Below are positions 22,062 to 33,850 of a stretch of 64,000 bases of DNA, piece by piece; position 1 is the stretch's first letter; each line of letters starts with the position of its first letter. The DNA is taken from positions 1,353,501 through 1,417,500 of the forward strand of contig CAJHZI010000794.1 of assembly GCA_905160935.1 (NCBI GenBank), given 5' to 3'. This DNA is from Enchytraeus crypticus (Eukaryota; Annelida; Clitellata; Enchytraeida; Enchytraeidae). Both the position numbers and the translations under genes were made by a program. The notes under the pieces were generated by a model. It searched no databases. It saw only the letters and a list, made by a program, of their open reading frames with translations, and was not told the origin of the DNA.

Positions 22062-22537
22062 ATGGAACAACTTATGCGAGCTCCTAATAAGTAAGTGATC
22101 GGATGTTTCTAGTCTGCTATTTACCATCTAAGATGCATAGTGAAATTTTTACAGATATTCAGTAAAGAATATTTTGTTCATATAGATGGCGATTTCTCAT
22201 TCTGTATTATTTTATTATCTCTTATATTTTGAATTTTGAAACACCTATAGTTATTTTAATTATTTTGATATATTTTATGTATAAATATAAAGTATATATA
22301 ATACTATAAAATATATAACGTAATACAAAAATAATATCAGTATGTATGTGTATATATATATAAAAATAACAAAGGTTTAATGCCCGTTTCCTCATACAGG
22401 GATGAAGGCAGGGCTGTCCCCACCGTCACACATCACTACTAATTGATTCACTCAAACAATTTGAAAAAACATATGCTGAAGAGTGAGGAGAAAATATATA
22501 TACATGTATATACATTTGTGAATAAATTTACATGTAC

Positions 22538-22610
<73 letters not shown>

Positions 22611-25600
22611 GTATAAGATAATGTTAATAAATAATTTTGAAAAATTTTTTGTTAAATAATAATTTTGTTAATCTTCATATTTTCATAAATCGAGAGTTGA
22701 GAGGCCTCAGTCAGATTAATCACATTGCCGTTTCAGGAAACGTAAAACTAACGATATTGAAGAAGAAAGACGTAAGGCTCCATCTCGTGTGATCACCCGT
22801 ATGGTTTGGGACGTCGATGCAGAGAAAACGAGAGAGATGATGGAAGATGTAGGAGTAACTGAACTTGAGGATTCTGATAACGAACCAATGGATTTAGATA
22901 TCAAACCTACACCACCTATGTCTTCTGATTTCCCAACTTATTCCTTTCTTGGACCTTCGGTAGTTTAATGATATTTATAATGCATTACAGCTTGTGTTCT
23001 ATTAAAATTAAATATTAATTTGTTGATACTTGTTTTTTTTAATTTCTATTAAATGAGCATACTCTCTATGTTTTGCTTCTTTTAGTATCTTTCTTTAATT
23101 TTTATAGTATTTTTAGTGTATGCATCATCATCATTTCCCTTGAAGATGATGATGATGATCATGCAGAAATTAAAAAATGGTAGTATTTACTTTTAATGAA
23201 TTCATGTGATAATATTAATATGATATTGAAAAATAGAGGGATACAATACGGTTACTGGAATAGTAAGTAAAATAATGTTGCTATTGAACTATTTTTTTAG
23301 TGTTTTTTACTATCGGATGCACTTTATTTTTTATATAGTTAACTTCTGATGTTATTTAGATTAATTTAATTGGTGCATTTTGCAAAGTAATTCAAGTTTG
23401 AAGATTTTATTTTCTGTGCTTTTTTAAATGATTTACTTAGTGAATATTATCTGTAAATGCACATATATTATGTGATGTGTTTTGCTTAATACACATTCTT
23501 ATGTATAATGCCATGTGAATGTTATGTTATGTATATGTTATACTTGTTTATGTTAGTTATTATCTCACTCATCTCTTCTGCACGCATCTAATCGAAGGGG
23601 ACTCACTCGCACTGACGCTGCAGTGCTCAATTCATTAAACGATCTTTCAACTTGTGGTGTGTCACGCATCAACGACCAGCATACAGCTCTCTCTAATCAT
23701 CGTCCTGGTGTGAATGGTATATTTACTGCTATATAAAATCTCTGTACTTACTATTTCCAAGTCCTTGCCTTATGAATACTCTAAAACTACTCATTTTTTA
23801 TTACTATACTGTATATTTGATGTATGTTTTTTATATTAGTCTAATTTTCTTACATGTATCTTATTCTGTAGCACCTTAGCTGTTATACAGTATAATTCCT
23901 CTTCCCATTTTGGTTTATCTCTGGCGTCATTTGTGAATAATGAATAGTATGATTGCCTGAAATCATATATTTTGTGTATTTTTTGAAATTTTAATGCTCT
24001 ATAATGTGTACCTGCAGCTTAAAATATTTTCATCTTGATCTTTTTTTGAGGAGGAAATACAATCTTTACTCTTTTGTTGTTTAGGGATTTAAGAATCATG
24101 CTGTATTTTATCGTTCCATATTTTATTTCAATACAGTTTGAATTCTAATTAATATTTTTAGATCCTTGGTGTATTTTATCTGATGAGATAATGCTGTCTG
24201 TGTTCACTTGGTTGCCTAAATCAACGCTGGTGCGATGTGCCCGTGTGTGCAGACGTTGGAATAGAGTCAGGTTTGAAGCAATCATCAACATTTTATTCAA
24301 TATATAAATAAATAAATAAATAACAACAATTACAGTGCTACAGTCATCAATGTCAAGCTGGCGAGCAAAACGAAGGTCAAAAAACGGTGCAAATTCCAGG
24401 TTCCAGAAAATCAGTCCAAAGTAAAGGGAAATGCTCTGGCAGATACCAGGTTCTCATCAATAAATTCTTGCGCTCATATAATTGAAGCTTTTCTTAGAAA
24501 ACTTTTTTAAAAATATAGTCCACTAATCAAATGTTACATGTCTTGTCCTTATTTTATTCTCCAAATGATAGTTCAGGATATAATTCAGGGATATGAAATG
24601 GTTTACTTTTTTAATAGTTTTCTTTGCCCTGCTCAAGAGCTGCATTAGTACAGTTGGAAACTGTTACTCAGCATCTTCATTAAGTCGAATATTTGTAAAT
24701 TTATGCAAATTAGAAATGCTAAGATTTGTTGATATTATTAAATCTGAGGAGATTGTACTTCTCAGTGTTGTATTATGATTACTGAAATCCAGTGCATGAA
24801 AGCATAAATTGTATTTAATGACTTCATAATAAATAATAAGTAAATATGTATCTATAAATAAATTCTATTGATGACAGAGAAGGACTAGATAATTTATTCA
24901 GTGTGAAATATCTTGGTTAGTTGAGTTTTGTAATACTAAATATCTTACTTCATTTGTCCATTTATGCTTTTGATAATTCTGAAATACTGTTGAACTGTGA
25001 TCTGGCTTGTTTTGTAGTTTTGACGAGTCTTTATGGCGTAGGCTAGATGCCTCAGATAAATGTCTAAAACAGGGAACATTAGGAATAATTCTCGATCGTG
25101 TGTCCGTTGCGCTACGGCTCACTAATGCTGAGGTACTCCATTTTGAATAAAAATATCTAACACAAATGGTGTCTCATTTCAAATACAAATAGATAACAGA
25201 AATGGTCTTTATTACCGTAACTAAATTTTTGTATAGTAGCTGAGGTTAAATACAATATTTAATTGATTGGCTGTTTCACATAGTATTTCTTGCTACAAAA
25301 ATATAAACAAGTATTTAGATCTTCACTGATTTCTAAACAATCAGACAACCACTGATAGCTAATGTACGAGCATAGGAATGGAATATACAAACATGATAGC
25401 AATTTTAAGTTGTTTCTACTTGATTTACTTGAATTCTTCGAACTGTCACACAGCTAATGTGGTGTTCTAAACACACTTTAAATGGCATCTGTTGCTGGGG
25501 TGTTTTTTTTAAAGTTGCAAATTATAAGATGCAAAAGTAGGAAGATGGAAAACTCCTGAAGTGATGCATATTTAGAAGCAAAGGCCCCTATTGTTAACAT

Positions 25601-28600
25601 TTATATATATAAAATCTTATATATGATTTCTATTATGTAGCTCTCTTATTTTCAGAAATATGAATGTTGCCTTTATGGTGCTCTTGTATATATGGAATTC
25701 TATTAGTTTAAATTTCTTATAATTTATGATTTACATATATTTCCTTATGCTTCTAAAAAGTAGGTATTTTCGATGCAAATATTTATATGGCTTCTAGAAA
25801 ACGCTTTTTATTCTGGATTAATTATTTTGTATTTTCTTACATTATCTTGAGAATTATTTAACGTTGTTTTTACACTAATGAGACTTATTTATTTATATTT
25901 TCCTTTGTTATTTTCTTATTTATTCTGGTGTAACTTAAGTCATTGGTAAACTATGTTCTTGCCTAATTTATAATATTAAGCGTGCCTTAAGGACAATTAT
26001 GTATTTGATGCATATATCGGCATTGTTAATTTTTATCATGACTTGTTTGTACATTGTAGATTCATGCACCAATATACAATCTGAATCCTATGATCACAAG
26101 GCAAAGGTATGCCTTAGTTACTACATGACAGAACAAAATTTTTGAAATGATTTAGGAAGATTAATGAATAGATACTGTAATATTCATGGATAATTTTTAA
26201 AAGTGTTGTGGGGATTCATGTTAAATTTAATTTTTTAAATAGTTAAAAAATAAAATATAATTAGCTTCATTTTAAATATACTTGTTGTTATTAAATGAAC
26301 AATATTATGTAAAGGCTAAAAATGTAATTAAAGTATTCGTAGAATTCTTAAAGCCGTCTTATTGGCTGATACTTCATCTTAAATCAAAGCAAAACTTGAG
26401 CCTCGTGTATATCTAGAATTATAAATAGAGAATTGCATATTAAAATATATGGTAGTGCATTATCCTCTATTTTCTGCCTCAAGTCTGGTGCTTTAAATAG
26501 GAAAAATGTTTGAATTTTGAGCCTTGCACAAATATTTTTAACTTTTTATTAGGAAAAGATATTATGTTATTGTAATTTAATTATAATTTTAGTTGATATT
26601 TAATTCAGGAATAAAATAGTTTAGTTTAGGTACTCTGAAAGGAAATATATGATATATTCAGTATAAACATGGACAGACTTTTGAGACAATAAACAAACAT
26701 ACATCTTACTTTTCTTTAGAAGTCTACTGTTAATCGATGTTTGTTAAAAAGCTGGTAAAGCTAATGTTAACGTCAATTTCCTCACTGGAAAGCGATGTCA
26801 GTGACGGGCGAACCCAGAATAGAGGGACTGTTATAGACACACTGTTCGTTGCTGTTATATATTTTGCAGCCTGTTCATTGTCTATTGCAAATATTGTAAA
26901 CAGTTTATTGTTTGTTGTAGATATTGCAGACTATTTGTTGTTTGTTGTAGATATTGCAGACTATTTGTTGTTTGTTGTAGATATTGCAGACTATTTGTTG
27001 TTTGTTGTAGATATTGCAGACTATTTGTTGTTTGTTGTAGATATTGCAGACTATTCGTTGTTTGTTGTAGATACTGCAGACTATTTGTTGTTTGTTGTAG
27101 ATATTGCAGACTATTTGTTGTTTGTTGTAGATATTGCAGACCATTTGGTGTTTGTTGTAGATATTGCAGACTATTTGTTGTTTGTTGTAGATATTGCAGA
27201 CTGCTCTACCTAGATCTCTCTATGGCCTCTGTGACAGTGGAAGGCTTAGAAGAGATTCTCTCACAATGCTGTTCTCTATATAAACTCAGTCTGGAAAACT
27301 GTCAAGTCAATGACGCCATCTGCAGGTATATGCTGACAACTGACGTCCCTGGCGTCATCCTTGTATGAGAAAACGGACGTTAAACCTCTATTACTATTAT
27401 TATTATTATAACGATTTCATCAGTTAGTTTACATTGCCTTTTACTATTTTAATAGATCTGAAAGTTTTAGCATATTATGCTCTATTTGATATACCATCGT
27501 TCTGCATTTCTATTATTTTTTAAAATAGTTAAGTTGTAATATGCTCACTATTCGAAATACAGAGTTTTGCATTTTTTATCTTTAAAATTGTTTAAGCTGT
27601 AATTTACACGTTATTTGGTGAATCGTATTTTTATCAGAATTTAACTTTTTCATCATATAAAAACATATGGCAGGAGTAGTTATAAAAGCTAAAGATATAT
27701 TTTGATCTCCGATTAAGTTTTACTATAAATTATATTTATATAACTTAAGTATTATAAATTTATATGTATTTAATATTTAAGGCGTGAATAATGAGTAATT
27801 TGTTTATCATTACGGAAAATCTAATTTAGTTGTGGTGTTTTGCATAAATCATATGCTGGATATTCTCCCTAATATTATATATCAAAATACAACTGAAGAA
27901 AAGCTGCAGATATATGTCAAGCTTAATAAATATTAATAATAAAGGTTTCACGTCTGTTTCCTCATACAAGGATGCTGTCAGGGATGGCTTATGGTATATA
28001 GAGTAGATGGAACTAATAATAATAAAATAAGACTATCTTTAGAGGTGAAAATGAATCAAAATCACCAGACATATGAAAAATGTTGGCTATTAAATTTTTA
28101 AAGCAATGACAAATAATTAATTAATGAATTTTATATAATTTACTTCTGTTCTGCTCGTGTATAGGTACATTGGGCAGAACCAGTATTTGCAAACTCTCAA
28201 TATGGCGCTGTGTCAGGGTCTGACAGAAAATGCTCTCGTGCCTATCTGCAACAATCTGCAGCGGTAACTCTGACCAGAATTATTCTCTATCTCTCTATTT
28301 CTCGTTCTCTCTTTCTTTCTCTCTCTTTCTTTCTCTCTCTCTTTTGAGTTGATAAAATTTACTTGTCTAAATGACAGATTAATTTTTTTAACTGACGTTA
28401 TTATCAGTTATTATTCTAGTCATTTTCAAATTGGTTTATTGTCTGTCGGATCGGGTGAGTCACTGATTGATTCTTTAACTGATATATTTACTAATTTATT
28501 GATGTATTGGCTGTTACATGGTTTAATCGATTGATAGCTTGCTTGGTGATTGATTAATTGAGTGACAGATTGCTTGACTATCGATAGATTGACTGTCTTA

Positions 28601-31299
28601 TAGAAAGGTGTATTGATTTAGTTATAGATTGATTGTTTTATTTCGATTGATTTGTTGACTGCTTGATTTATTTTTTGATAGGTAGATTTATGGAAGGAAT
28701 GACTGATTGACTGAATTTTCTGAATTCATGATTTCTTGATAGTCTGAACTTAATGATTGATTTATGAACTGAATTTACTGATTTATTGAAAGGTTGTTAG
28801 AGTTAAGCTTGGTATACAAGGTGTATTAATTTAATAATTATAGATTGATTGTTTTCCTTCTAGATTCGTAGACTGATTGCTCCTTGATTTATTGATTGAT
28901 TGAAGGATTGATTGATTGATAAACTGAATTTATTGATTGATTAATGGATTGATTGACTGAATTGATTGATTAATTGATTGATTGATTAATTGATTGATTG
29001 ATTAATGGATTGATTGACTGATAAGCTGAATTGATTGATTGATTGATTGAAAGGTTGTTAGAGTTAAACGTGGCGTGGACTAACATGAGCCGAGGAGCCG
29101 TGGTTTATCTGGTCACGTGTCTACCAGCCAGCCTCGTCAGACTTAATCTCAGCGGCAACAGAGAGAGTCTTACTGACGAGGGTTTGACATATATCAATAT
29201 GAATCAATCAGTTCATCCAGTGCTGTGCAAATCAATGAATCGTTCGATGCCAATATGCAGAACGTTTTATGAATTTGAAATTAAAGTTCAGTTTATGAAT
29301 GACATTGTAATCCTACTATATTCTATCATAAAATCAAATTTTGAGTATTATCAGATGTGGTAAATGTGTAGGAATCAGGGCGATTCTTTTATTACTTATT
29401 AGATTAATATAATAATGCAGTAAATAAGTTCTGCCACTGCAGTGTGTGCAAATAGTCATCTCAAATTCCAGTTGTCGTATTCTGATTCATTCTAAAATAA
29501 ATTAAGATAACCATAAGTGTGCGTCGTCTTTTCACGGGATGATTGATTAAATGATTGATTAGTTCTTTTCACTGGATGATTGATGAAATAAAGCTGTTAA
29601 AGCTAAGGTTAACGTCAGTTTCCTCGCTCGAAAGCGATGTCAGTGACGGGCGAGCCCAGGATTTGAACCCGCACCTAACTGATCCTCGGTCGAGTATCTA
29701 ACCGACTTCGCCACTGGCTCCAGCCAAATGATTAGTTCTTTTCACGGGATGATTGATTAAGTGATTGATTAGTTCTTTTCACGGAATGATTGATTAATTG
29801 ATTGATTAGTTCTTTTCATTCGATGATTGACTAAATGATTGATTAGCTCTGTTCATGTGATGATTGAATAAGTGATTATTTAGTTCTTTTCACGGGATGA
29901 TTGATTAATTGATTGTTTAGTTTTTTCTGCTCTACTGACAACAGATGTACAACAGCTGTGCAACAGTTGTCCTGACCTGAAAGAACTTGATTTGAGCGAC
30001 GCGAGACCTCTAACAGCGTTGACTGTGGGTTATATTGTGGATGGGCTGAAACGTCTAGAATATCTGGCGCTCAGTCGCTGCTATAACATCCTACCTAGCT
30101 CTCTCTTGTACGTCTAACGTTACTGCATCTACTTAGGAATCTAGTTCTATATATTTAATTAATTGATTGCTAGGTTAGTTAACATAGTTCTATGTAGTTA
30201 ATTAATTGTTGCTAGGTTAATTAAGATAGTTCTATGTAGTTAATTAATTGATTGCTAGGTTAGTTAAGATATAGAACTATAATTTTGCCTAGGCTGGAGC
30301 CAGTGGCGAAGTCGGTAAGATACTCGACTGCGGATCAGTATGTGCGGGGTTAAATCCTGGGCTCGCCCGTCACTGACATCGCTTTCGAGTGAAGAAACTG
30401 ACGTTAACCTTATCTTAACCAGCTTTATCATCTTCATCCACATAGAACATTTCGCTTAGGTAATACTCAACTAAATGTCAAATCTGGCGTAAAATAATTT
30501 AAATTTTCTTTTATCTGAGTGAGCTAAACTGGTTTTCAGATTGACAGCTCTCATCATGAATTCATGCTTATTTAAGTTAGTAGGTCTTAATTCTAAAGTT
30601 GACGTCAATGATCTTTTATTGCTGTTGCTGAGAAATAGTTGGATGGTTTTATGCTCAATGCAATATGTTGACGGCTCTCTAGCCCTATAAGTAGGTACCA
30701 GAGATTCGATTCTCATCTGTCCCTGCCTATCTATATATTATTATTGTAGTTTGATACGAAAGCTAATACTAGCATTTTCAAATTATTTTATAGTGAAAAC
30801 ATTGTTATTTTGCTCATTATATGCACTGTACATAGAGCAGTGTTACCTGCTTGCATCATTTGTTTTTTTTATGTTTTAATTTGATAGATAGATTGATTTT
30901 AAGGGTATATTTTACATAATAGCTGTATCATTTTAACAGGATGATTCCAGTTGATCGATTCTATAGGTTTTTGTGGCTATATAGTTTCAATAGATAGCAA
31001 TGGATTGATTGTTTGATTTTATTAGTATATTTTATGTCGCCGCGTCATTTCTCTACAATGATTAACAGCGGTTGATCGATTTTTGTTGTTGTCTCTGCAG
31101 CGCACTGGCTGATCTGCCAAGCCTGGTGGCCTTCGACATGTTTGGAATGTTGAAGGAAGCCGCGGTGAACTGGTTAAGAGAAGCCCTGACCAGAGTCCGA
31201 CACGTCAACGACTTTCCACTCTCCAGTATTGCCAGACCTTCCACTATAGGACCTCAGAGTCGATCTATCTGGGGCGTCCATGTTGCCGATCCTTGCTGA
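22062..31299 (+). CDS. SKP2: S-phase kinase-associated protein 2 (F-box/LRR subunit of SCF ubiquitin ligase), complete
   Basis: Eleven exons: 22062-22090, 22737-22959, 23557-23716, 24162-24270, 25018-25132, 26060-26106, 27200-27325, 28165-28263, 29054-29181, 29945-30107 and 31101-31299 (TGA). They join without a frame break into 465 residues (human 424). The start ATG is the first in frame after an upstream TGA. An N-terminal VWDVDAEKTREMMEDVGV matches the SKP2 N-terminal motif. The F-box is at about 138-175 (PWCILSDEIMLSVFTWLPK, RVCRRWNRV), followed by LWRRLD, then leucine-rich repeats (LLYLDLS, LSLENC, LNLSGN, LKELDLSD, LALSRCYNI). The tail ARPSTIGPQSRSIWGVHV matches the SKP2 C-terminal strand that caps the LRR. 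SKP2 recruits substrates such as p27 to SCF with the cofactor CKS1 (family knowledge). Exon 2 uses a weak donor (GTAGTT). Tandem repeats duplicate the acceptors of exons 7 and 9. Confidence 0.93.
22365..22500 (-). mobile_element. LINE family E 3' tail
   Basis: AACAAAGGTTTAATGCCCGT, TTCCTCATACAGGGATGAAG and CACACATCACTACT, as at the 3' end of the LINE at 55985-56877. In SKP2 intron 1. Confidence 0.65.
22540..22606. repeat. (TA)n microsatellite
   Basis: About 33 TA dinucleotides in SKP2 intron 1. Confidence 0.95.
24330..24440 (-). mobile_element. SINE family F, reversed
   Basis: TACAGTCATCAATGTC, GGTGCAAATTCCAGGTTCCA and TCAGTCCAAAGTAAAG. A short (AATA)n tract at 24300-24325 stands where the tail should be. 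In SKP2 intron 4. Confidence 0.65.
26740..26830 (-). mobile_element. SINE family C fragment
   Basis: AAGCTGGTAAAGCTAATGTT, CTCACTGGAAAGCGATGTCA and GTGACGGGCGAACCCAG, a reversed 3' half, next to the SKP2 30-bp repeat. Confidence 0.7.
26900..27199. repeat. 30-bp minisatellite carrying the SKP2 exon 7 acceptor
   Basis: Ten near-identical copies of TTTGTTGTAGATATTGCAGA plus CTATTTGTTG end exactly at the acceptor ATATTGCAG/ACTGCT of exon 7. Every copy contains the same GCAG/AC acceptor core. Because the period is 30 and the frame is open, a decoy acceptor would insert LFVVCCRYCR per copy in frame. The ORFs on both strands here (158 and 79 codons) follow from this. Confidence 0.93.
27330..28164. 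other. SKP2 intron 7 with LINE E tails
   Basis: 27340-27415 is a plus-oriented family-E tail (CATCCTTGTATGAGAAAACG, GACGTTAAACC, then ATT repeats). 27935-28080 is a minus-oriented one (CGTCTGTTTCCTCATACAAG). Between them is AT-rich intron. Confidence 0.65.
28280..29053. repeat. (GATT)n-rich SKP2 intron 8 with tandem duplication of exon 9 start
   Basis: A CT tract at 28287-28343 is followed by about 500 bp of imperfect GATT/TTGA tetranucleotides. Two large diverged units begin AAGGTGTATTGATTTA (28605) and AAGGTGTATTAATTTA (28818). Each ends in GAAAGGTTGTTAGAGTTAA, the real acceptor plus exon 9 start at 29054 and a decoy at 28793. Confidence 0.8.
29520..29935. repeat. About 40-bp tandem repeat in SKP2 intron 9, split by a SINE
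   Basis: Six or so copies of CTTTTCACGGGATGATTGAT plus TAAATGATTGATTAGTT run up to the exon 10 acceptor region. A reversed SINE C (29588-29728: AACGTCAGTTTCCTCGCTCG, AGGATTTGAACCCGCACC) sits inside the array, flanked by repeat copies, so the array predates the insertion. Confidence 0.8.
30130..30285. repeat. Three-copy 48-bp repeat
   Basis: Three copies of TTAATTAATTGATTGCTAGG plus TTAGTTAACATAGTTCTATGTAG in SKP2 intron 10, followed by a plus SINE C at 30290-30425 (GGCTGGAGCCAGTGGCGAAG, GCGGGGTTAAATCCTGGGCT). Confidence 0.8.
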
Positions 31300-33080
31300 G
31301 AAATAGTTGATCCTTATACGGCTACTCCTGTCTCTGTTGTGCTTCTGCTCGCCTGTATATTCTCATATAAGATGACTGTAGTAAACTTGAGATATTATTT
31401 ATATAAAGCTTAAAGTATCTATTAGTAGTAAAAAAAAGCTAATGTTAACGTCAGTTTCCTCACTCGAAAGCTATGTCAGTGATGGGCAAGCCCAGGATTT
31501 GAATCCTTCACATATTGACCAGCGGTCGAATATCTTGCCGATATCACCATGGGCTGGAGCCAAAGGAGATGTCGGTAGTATTTGGTAATAGGATTTTTAC
31601 ATACTGTATTCGTTTGGAATAACAGTATATTTCTCATTGTGAGTTACGTTGAACGTCATAAACTATTCTATCTGCACAGCTTGCTTTCATTGACGTGTGT
31701 GCTGATTGAAGCATCATTTACACTGTTTATTTTTTACTGCCTGCAAGTATTTATCAACAAAAACAATTGTGCGTGTTTTAGGAAACTTATTTAACCTATT
31801 GTGCCTATTTAACAATGCAGTCGTTAAGCTTAAGCATAAGGTGTATATAGTTAAATTATCACTGCAGCTTTTCAAGTATATTTTTTTTTAAAATAATGAT
31901 AGATGATTTTCATCATCTTTTCCTCATCAGCAGATATGAAAGGAGCCATTCTTTAAATTTGTTGGCTACTTGCAAAACGTATCTTTAGTTGGTCATTGTA
32001 TCAGTATTAATGTGTAAAATCCGGTGTAAAATAATATTGAATATATTATGATTAGGTAATGTTTGGTGGTGGTACTGATAAGGTGATTTCTTTCAATTAG
32101 ATCAGAATTATGTATATTTAAAACTTATCACCCGCAAATAGGATAAATTGCTTCATGTCATAAATTGTTTTCTACTACTTATAAACTTTGGTGAAATTAT
32201 GGTCTAATTTAGATGTGAATGTCGAATTCACCAGTAAATCATGATGAAAATGTTTAAATGGATTCTTTTTTTTTGAATGCTTTAAATAGAGACGGTGGCA
32301 TGTCGACATTACTTAGACTCACTTAGATTATTGTAGTTTTTCTTGTTTCTGTTGTAACGCCTTAGTTTTGTTTCATTTGCTAGGAAATCGCTTATATATT
32401 TATTCGTAGCTTTATGTTATGATCTGTGATTCTAGTTTGTGTATGTTGCGACTAATTGTATGTAATCTAGTTGATTTATAATAAAGGTAACTTCTGTTTC
32501 TGTATTACAATGGGTACCGTCAGAGACTGCCTGGCTGGGATTCAAACCAATCACCTCCTGCTTCTCGTGCAAGCTTGCTATCCAATTAGCCATCCAAACA
32601 ATTACAATTCTAGTGGTTTACGTGGATGATGGCTGAAACCTCTAAAATCCTCTCTAAACTAAATCATATATCTTTACCTTTGCGTATAAGACCTATACAT
32701 GAATAAATGTTTATTATACAAACTAATATAACAGTAATGATTATAATGTGTATTTATACATATTTGATCAATAGAGGTAAATTGTATTTAATATAAAAAT
32801 TGCAATGAAAATAGTTATAATTTGCATTGAATATACAAATTATTATAAAAATGGCAGTATATATTTGTTACACAAATTTATTGTCGTACTCCGAGATTTA
32901 GTTAAGTTCCTGTGTTTTAAGGATGTTTTAAGGGTGTTTCCTGTTTAATCTTTTGTTTAATAGTTGGTTTCTGTTAAACTTTCTGAAAATTGCTAATTCT
33001 GCTCACATAAAATGTCCACTAACTCTATTTTCAATTTCTTCACTGCTTGTAAACTAGGATATTTTTGGTATCTATTGTCT
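31300..33080. other. Downstream of SKP2: AT-rich intergenic DNA
   Basis: 31435-31570 is a reversed SINE C. 32485-32610 has a tRNA-like segment (GGCTGGGATTCAAACCAATC) of an unlisted SINE. The rest is AT-rich without a gene I can support. Confidence 0.6.
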
Positions 33081-33107
33081 CAACTGTATTGTTCTCTTTT
33101 TTAAACG

Positions 33108-33320
33108 TTACGACACGAGATTTAAGAGAGTTTGGAGGGAAGAACTGGATGTTAAGCTAGAGAGAGGTAGACCACAATTGACTTGGGATGCGGTAATTAA
33201 GAAGGACATGAAAAATAGGAGATTGACTGATGATATGGTGTGGGACAGGGAGGACTGGAGAAGATCTATTCGTATCCCGACCCTGGTTAAACTGGGATTT
33301 AAGGGGAGATGATGATGAGT
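33108..33320 (+). mobile_element. RTE-like LINE ORF end with (GAT)n tail
   Basis: Decodes RGRPQLTWDAVIKKDMKNR, LTDDMVWDREDWRRSI and [13 protein letters not shown] followed by TGA (33310-33312) and GATGATGAT. This is the C-terminus of a LINE ORF2, and it provides the tail sequence shared with SINE D. Confidence 0.75.
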
Positions 33321-33544
33321 AGTATTGTAGAATTGGAACATGCTTTGTACTGCTAGTCAGAAATTGAATGTGAATGTGCATTCTAAATTTGGTACAATGA
33401 ACTGCATTAACTGCCTTCTTTGTTTCTTTACCTGTCTATCAATTCTATTTATTTTAGTCTATTATGGTAATATTCGAGTATTTAACAGTCCTGACGCGTA
33501 GCCTTACATTGGGACAACTGTGGAGCAGATGTCATTTGAAGGGG

Positions 33545-33850
33545 TAGGGCCGGTCATGTCATGTGATCATCCAAGGGCTGGTTCCAGCCAGAGATTTCTC
33601 AATGATGTTCCTCCACAAAACTCTATTCTTTGCCATTTCCTCGATGTTCATTCCTTTTCTTCCTTCTATTCTCCCATAAATGCTAACTCCAACAGCCTGC
33701 TATGCTCATAACATGTCCAGCCCATTTCATTCTTCTCTTCTTGATTATATCACTGACCATTAGTTGATTTGTTCTTATCCTAATGTTCTCATTTGTTACG
33801 TGTTCTTTGTAACTGGTTCTTAGTATTCTTCTTAACCATTTGTTTTTGGT
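33545..33850 (-). mobile_element. LINE reverse-transcriptase-region fragment
   Basis: On the minus strand it reads KWLRRILRTSYKEHVTNENI, RTNQLMVSDIIKKRR and MKWAGHVMS, the well-known motif order after the reverse transcriptase domain of LINE ORF2. It then degenerates. Confidence 0.75.

Noticed and set aside
26900-27199. CRISPR-like array
   Set aside because: Direct 30-bp repeats without unique spacers, in an animal intron; it is a minisatellite. The same holds for 6361-6780, 48170-48635 and 50740-50935.
26737-27213. 158-codon plus-strand and 79-codon minus-strand ORFs
   Set aside because: Both are translations of the 30-bp minisatellite whose period is a multiple of three; only the last few bases are SKP2 exon 7.
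32485-32610. tRNA gene near GGCTGGGATTCAAACC
   Set aside because: Only B-box-like similarity, no acceptor or anticodon stems that I can pair; probably a SINE remnant.
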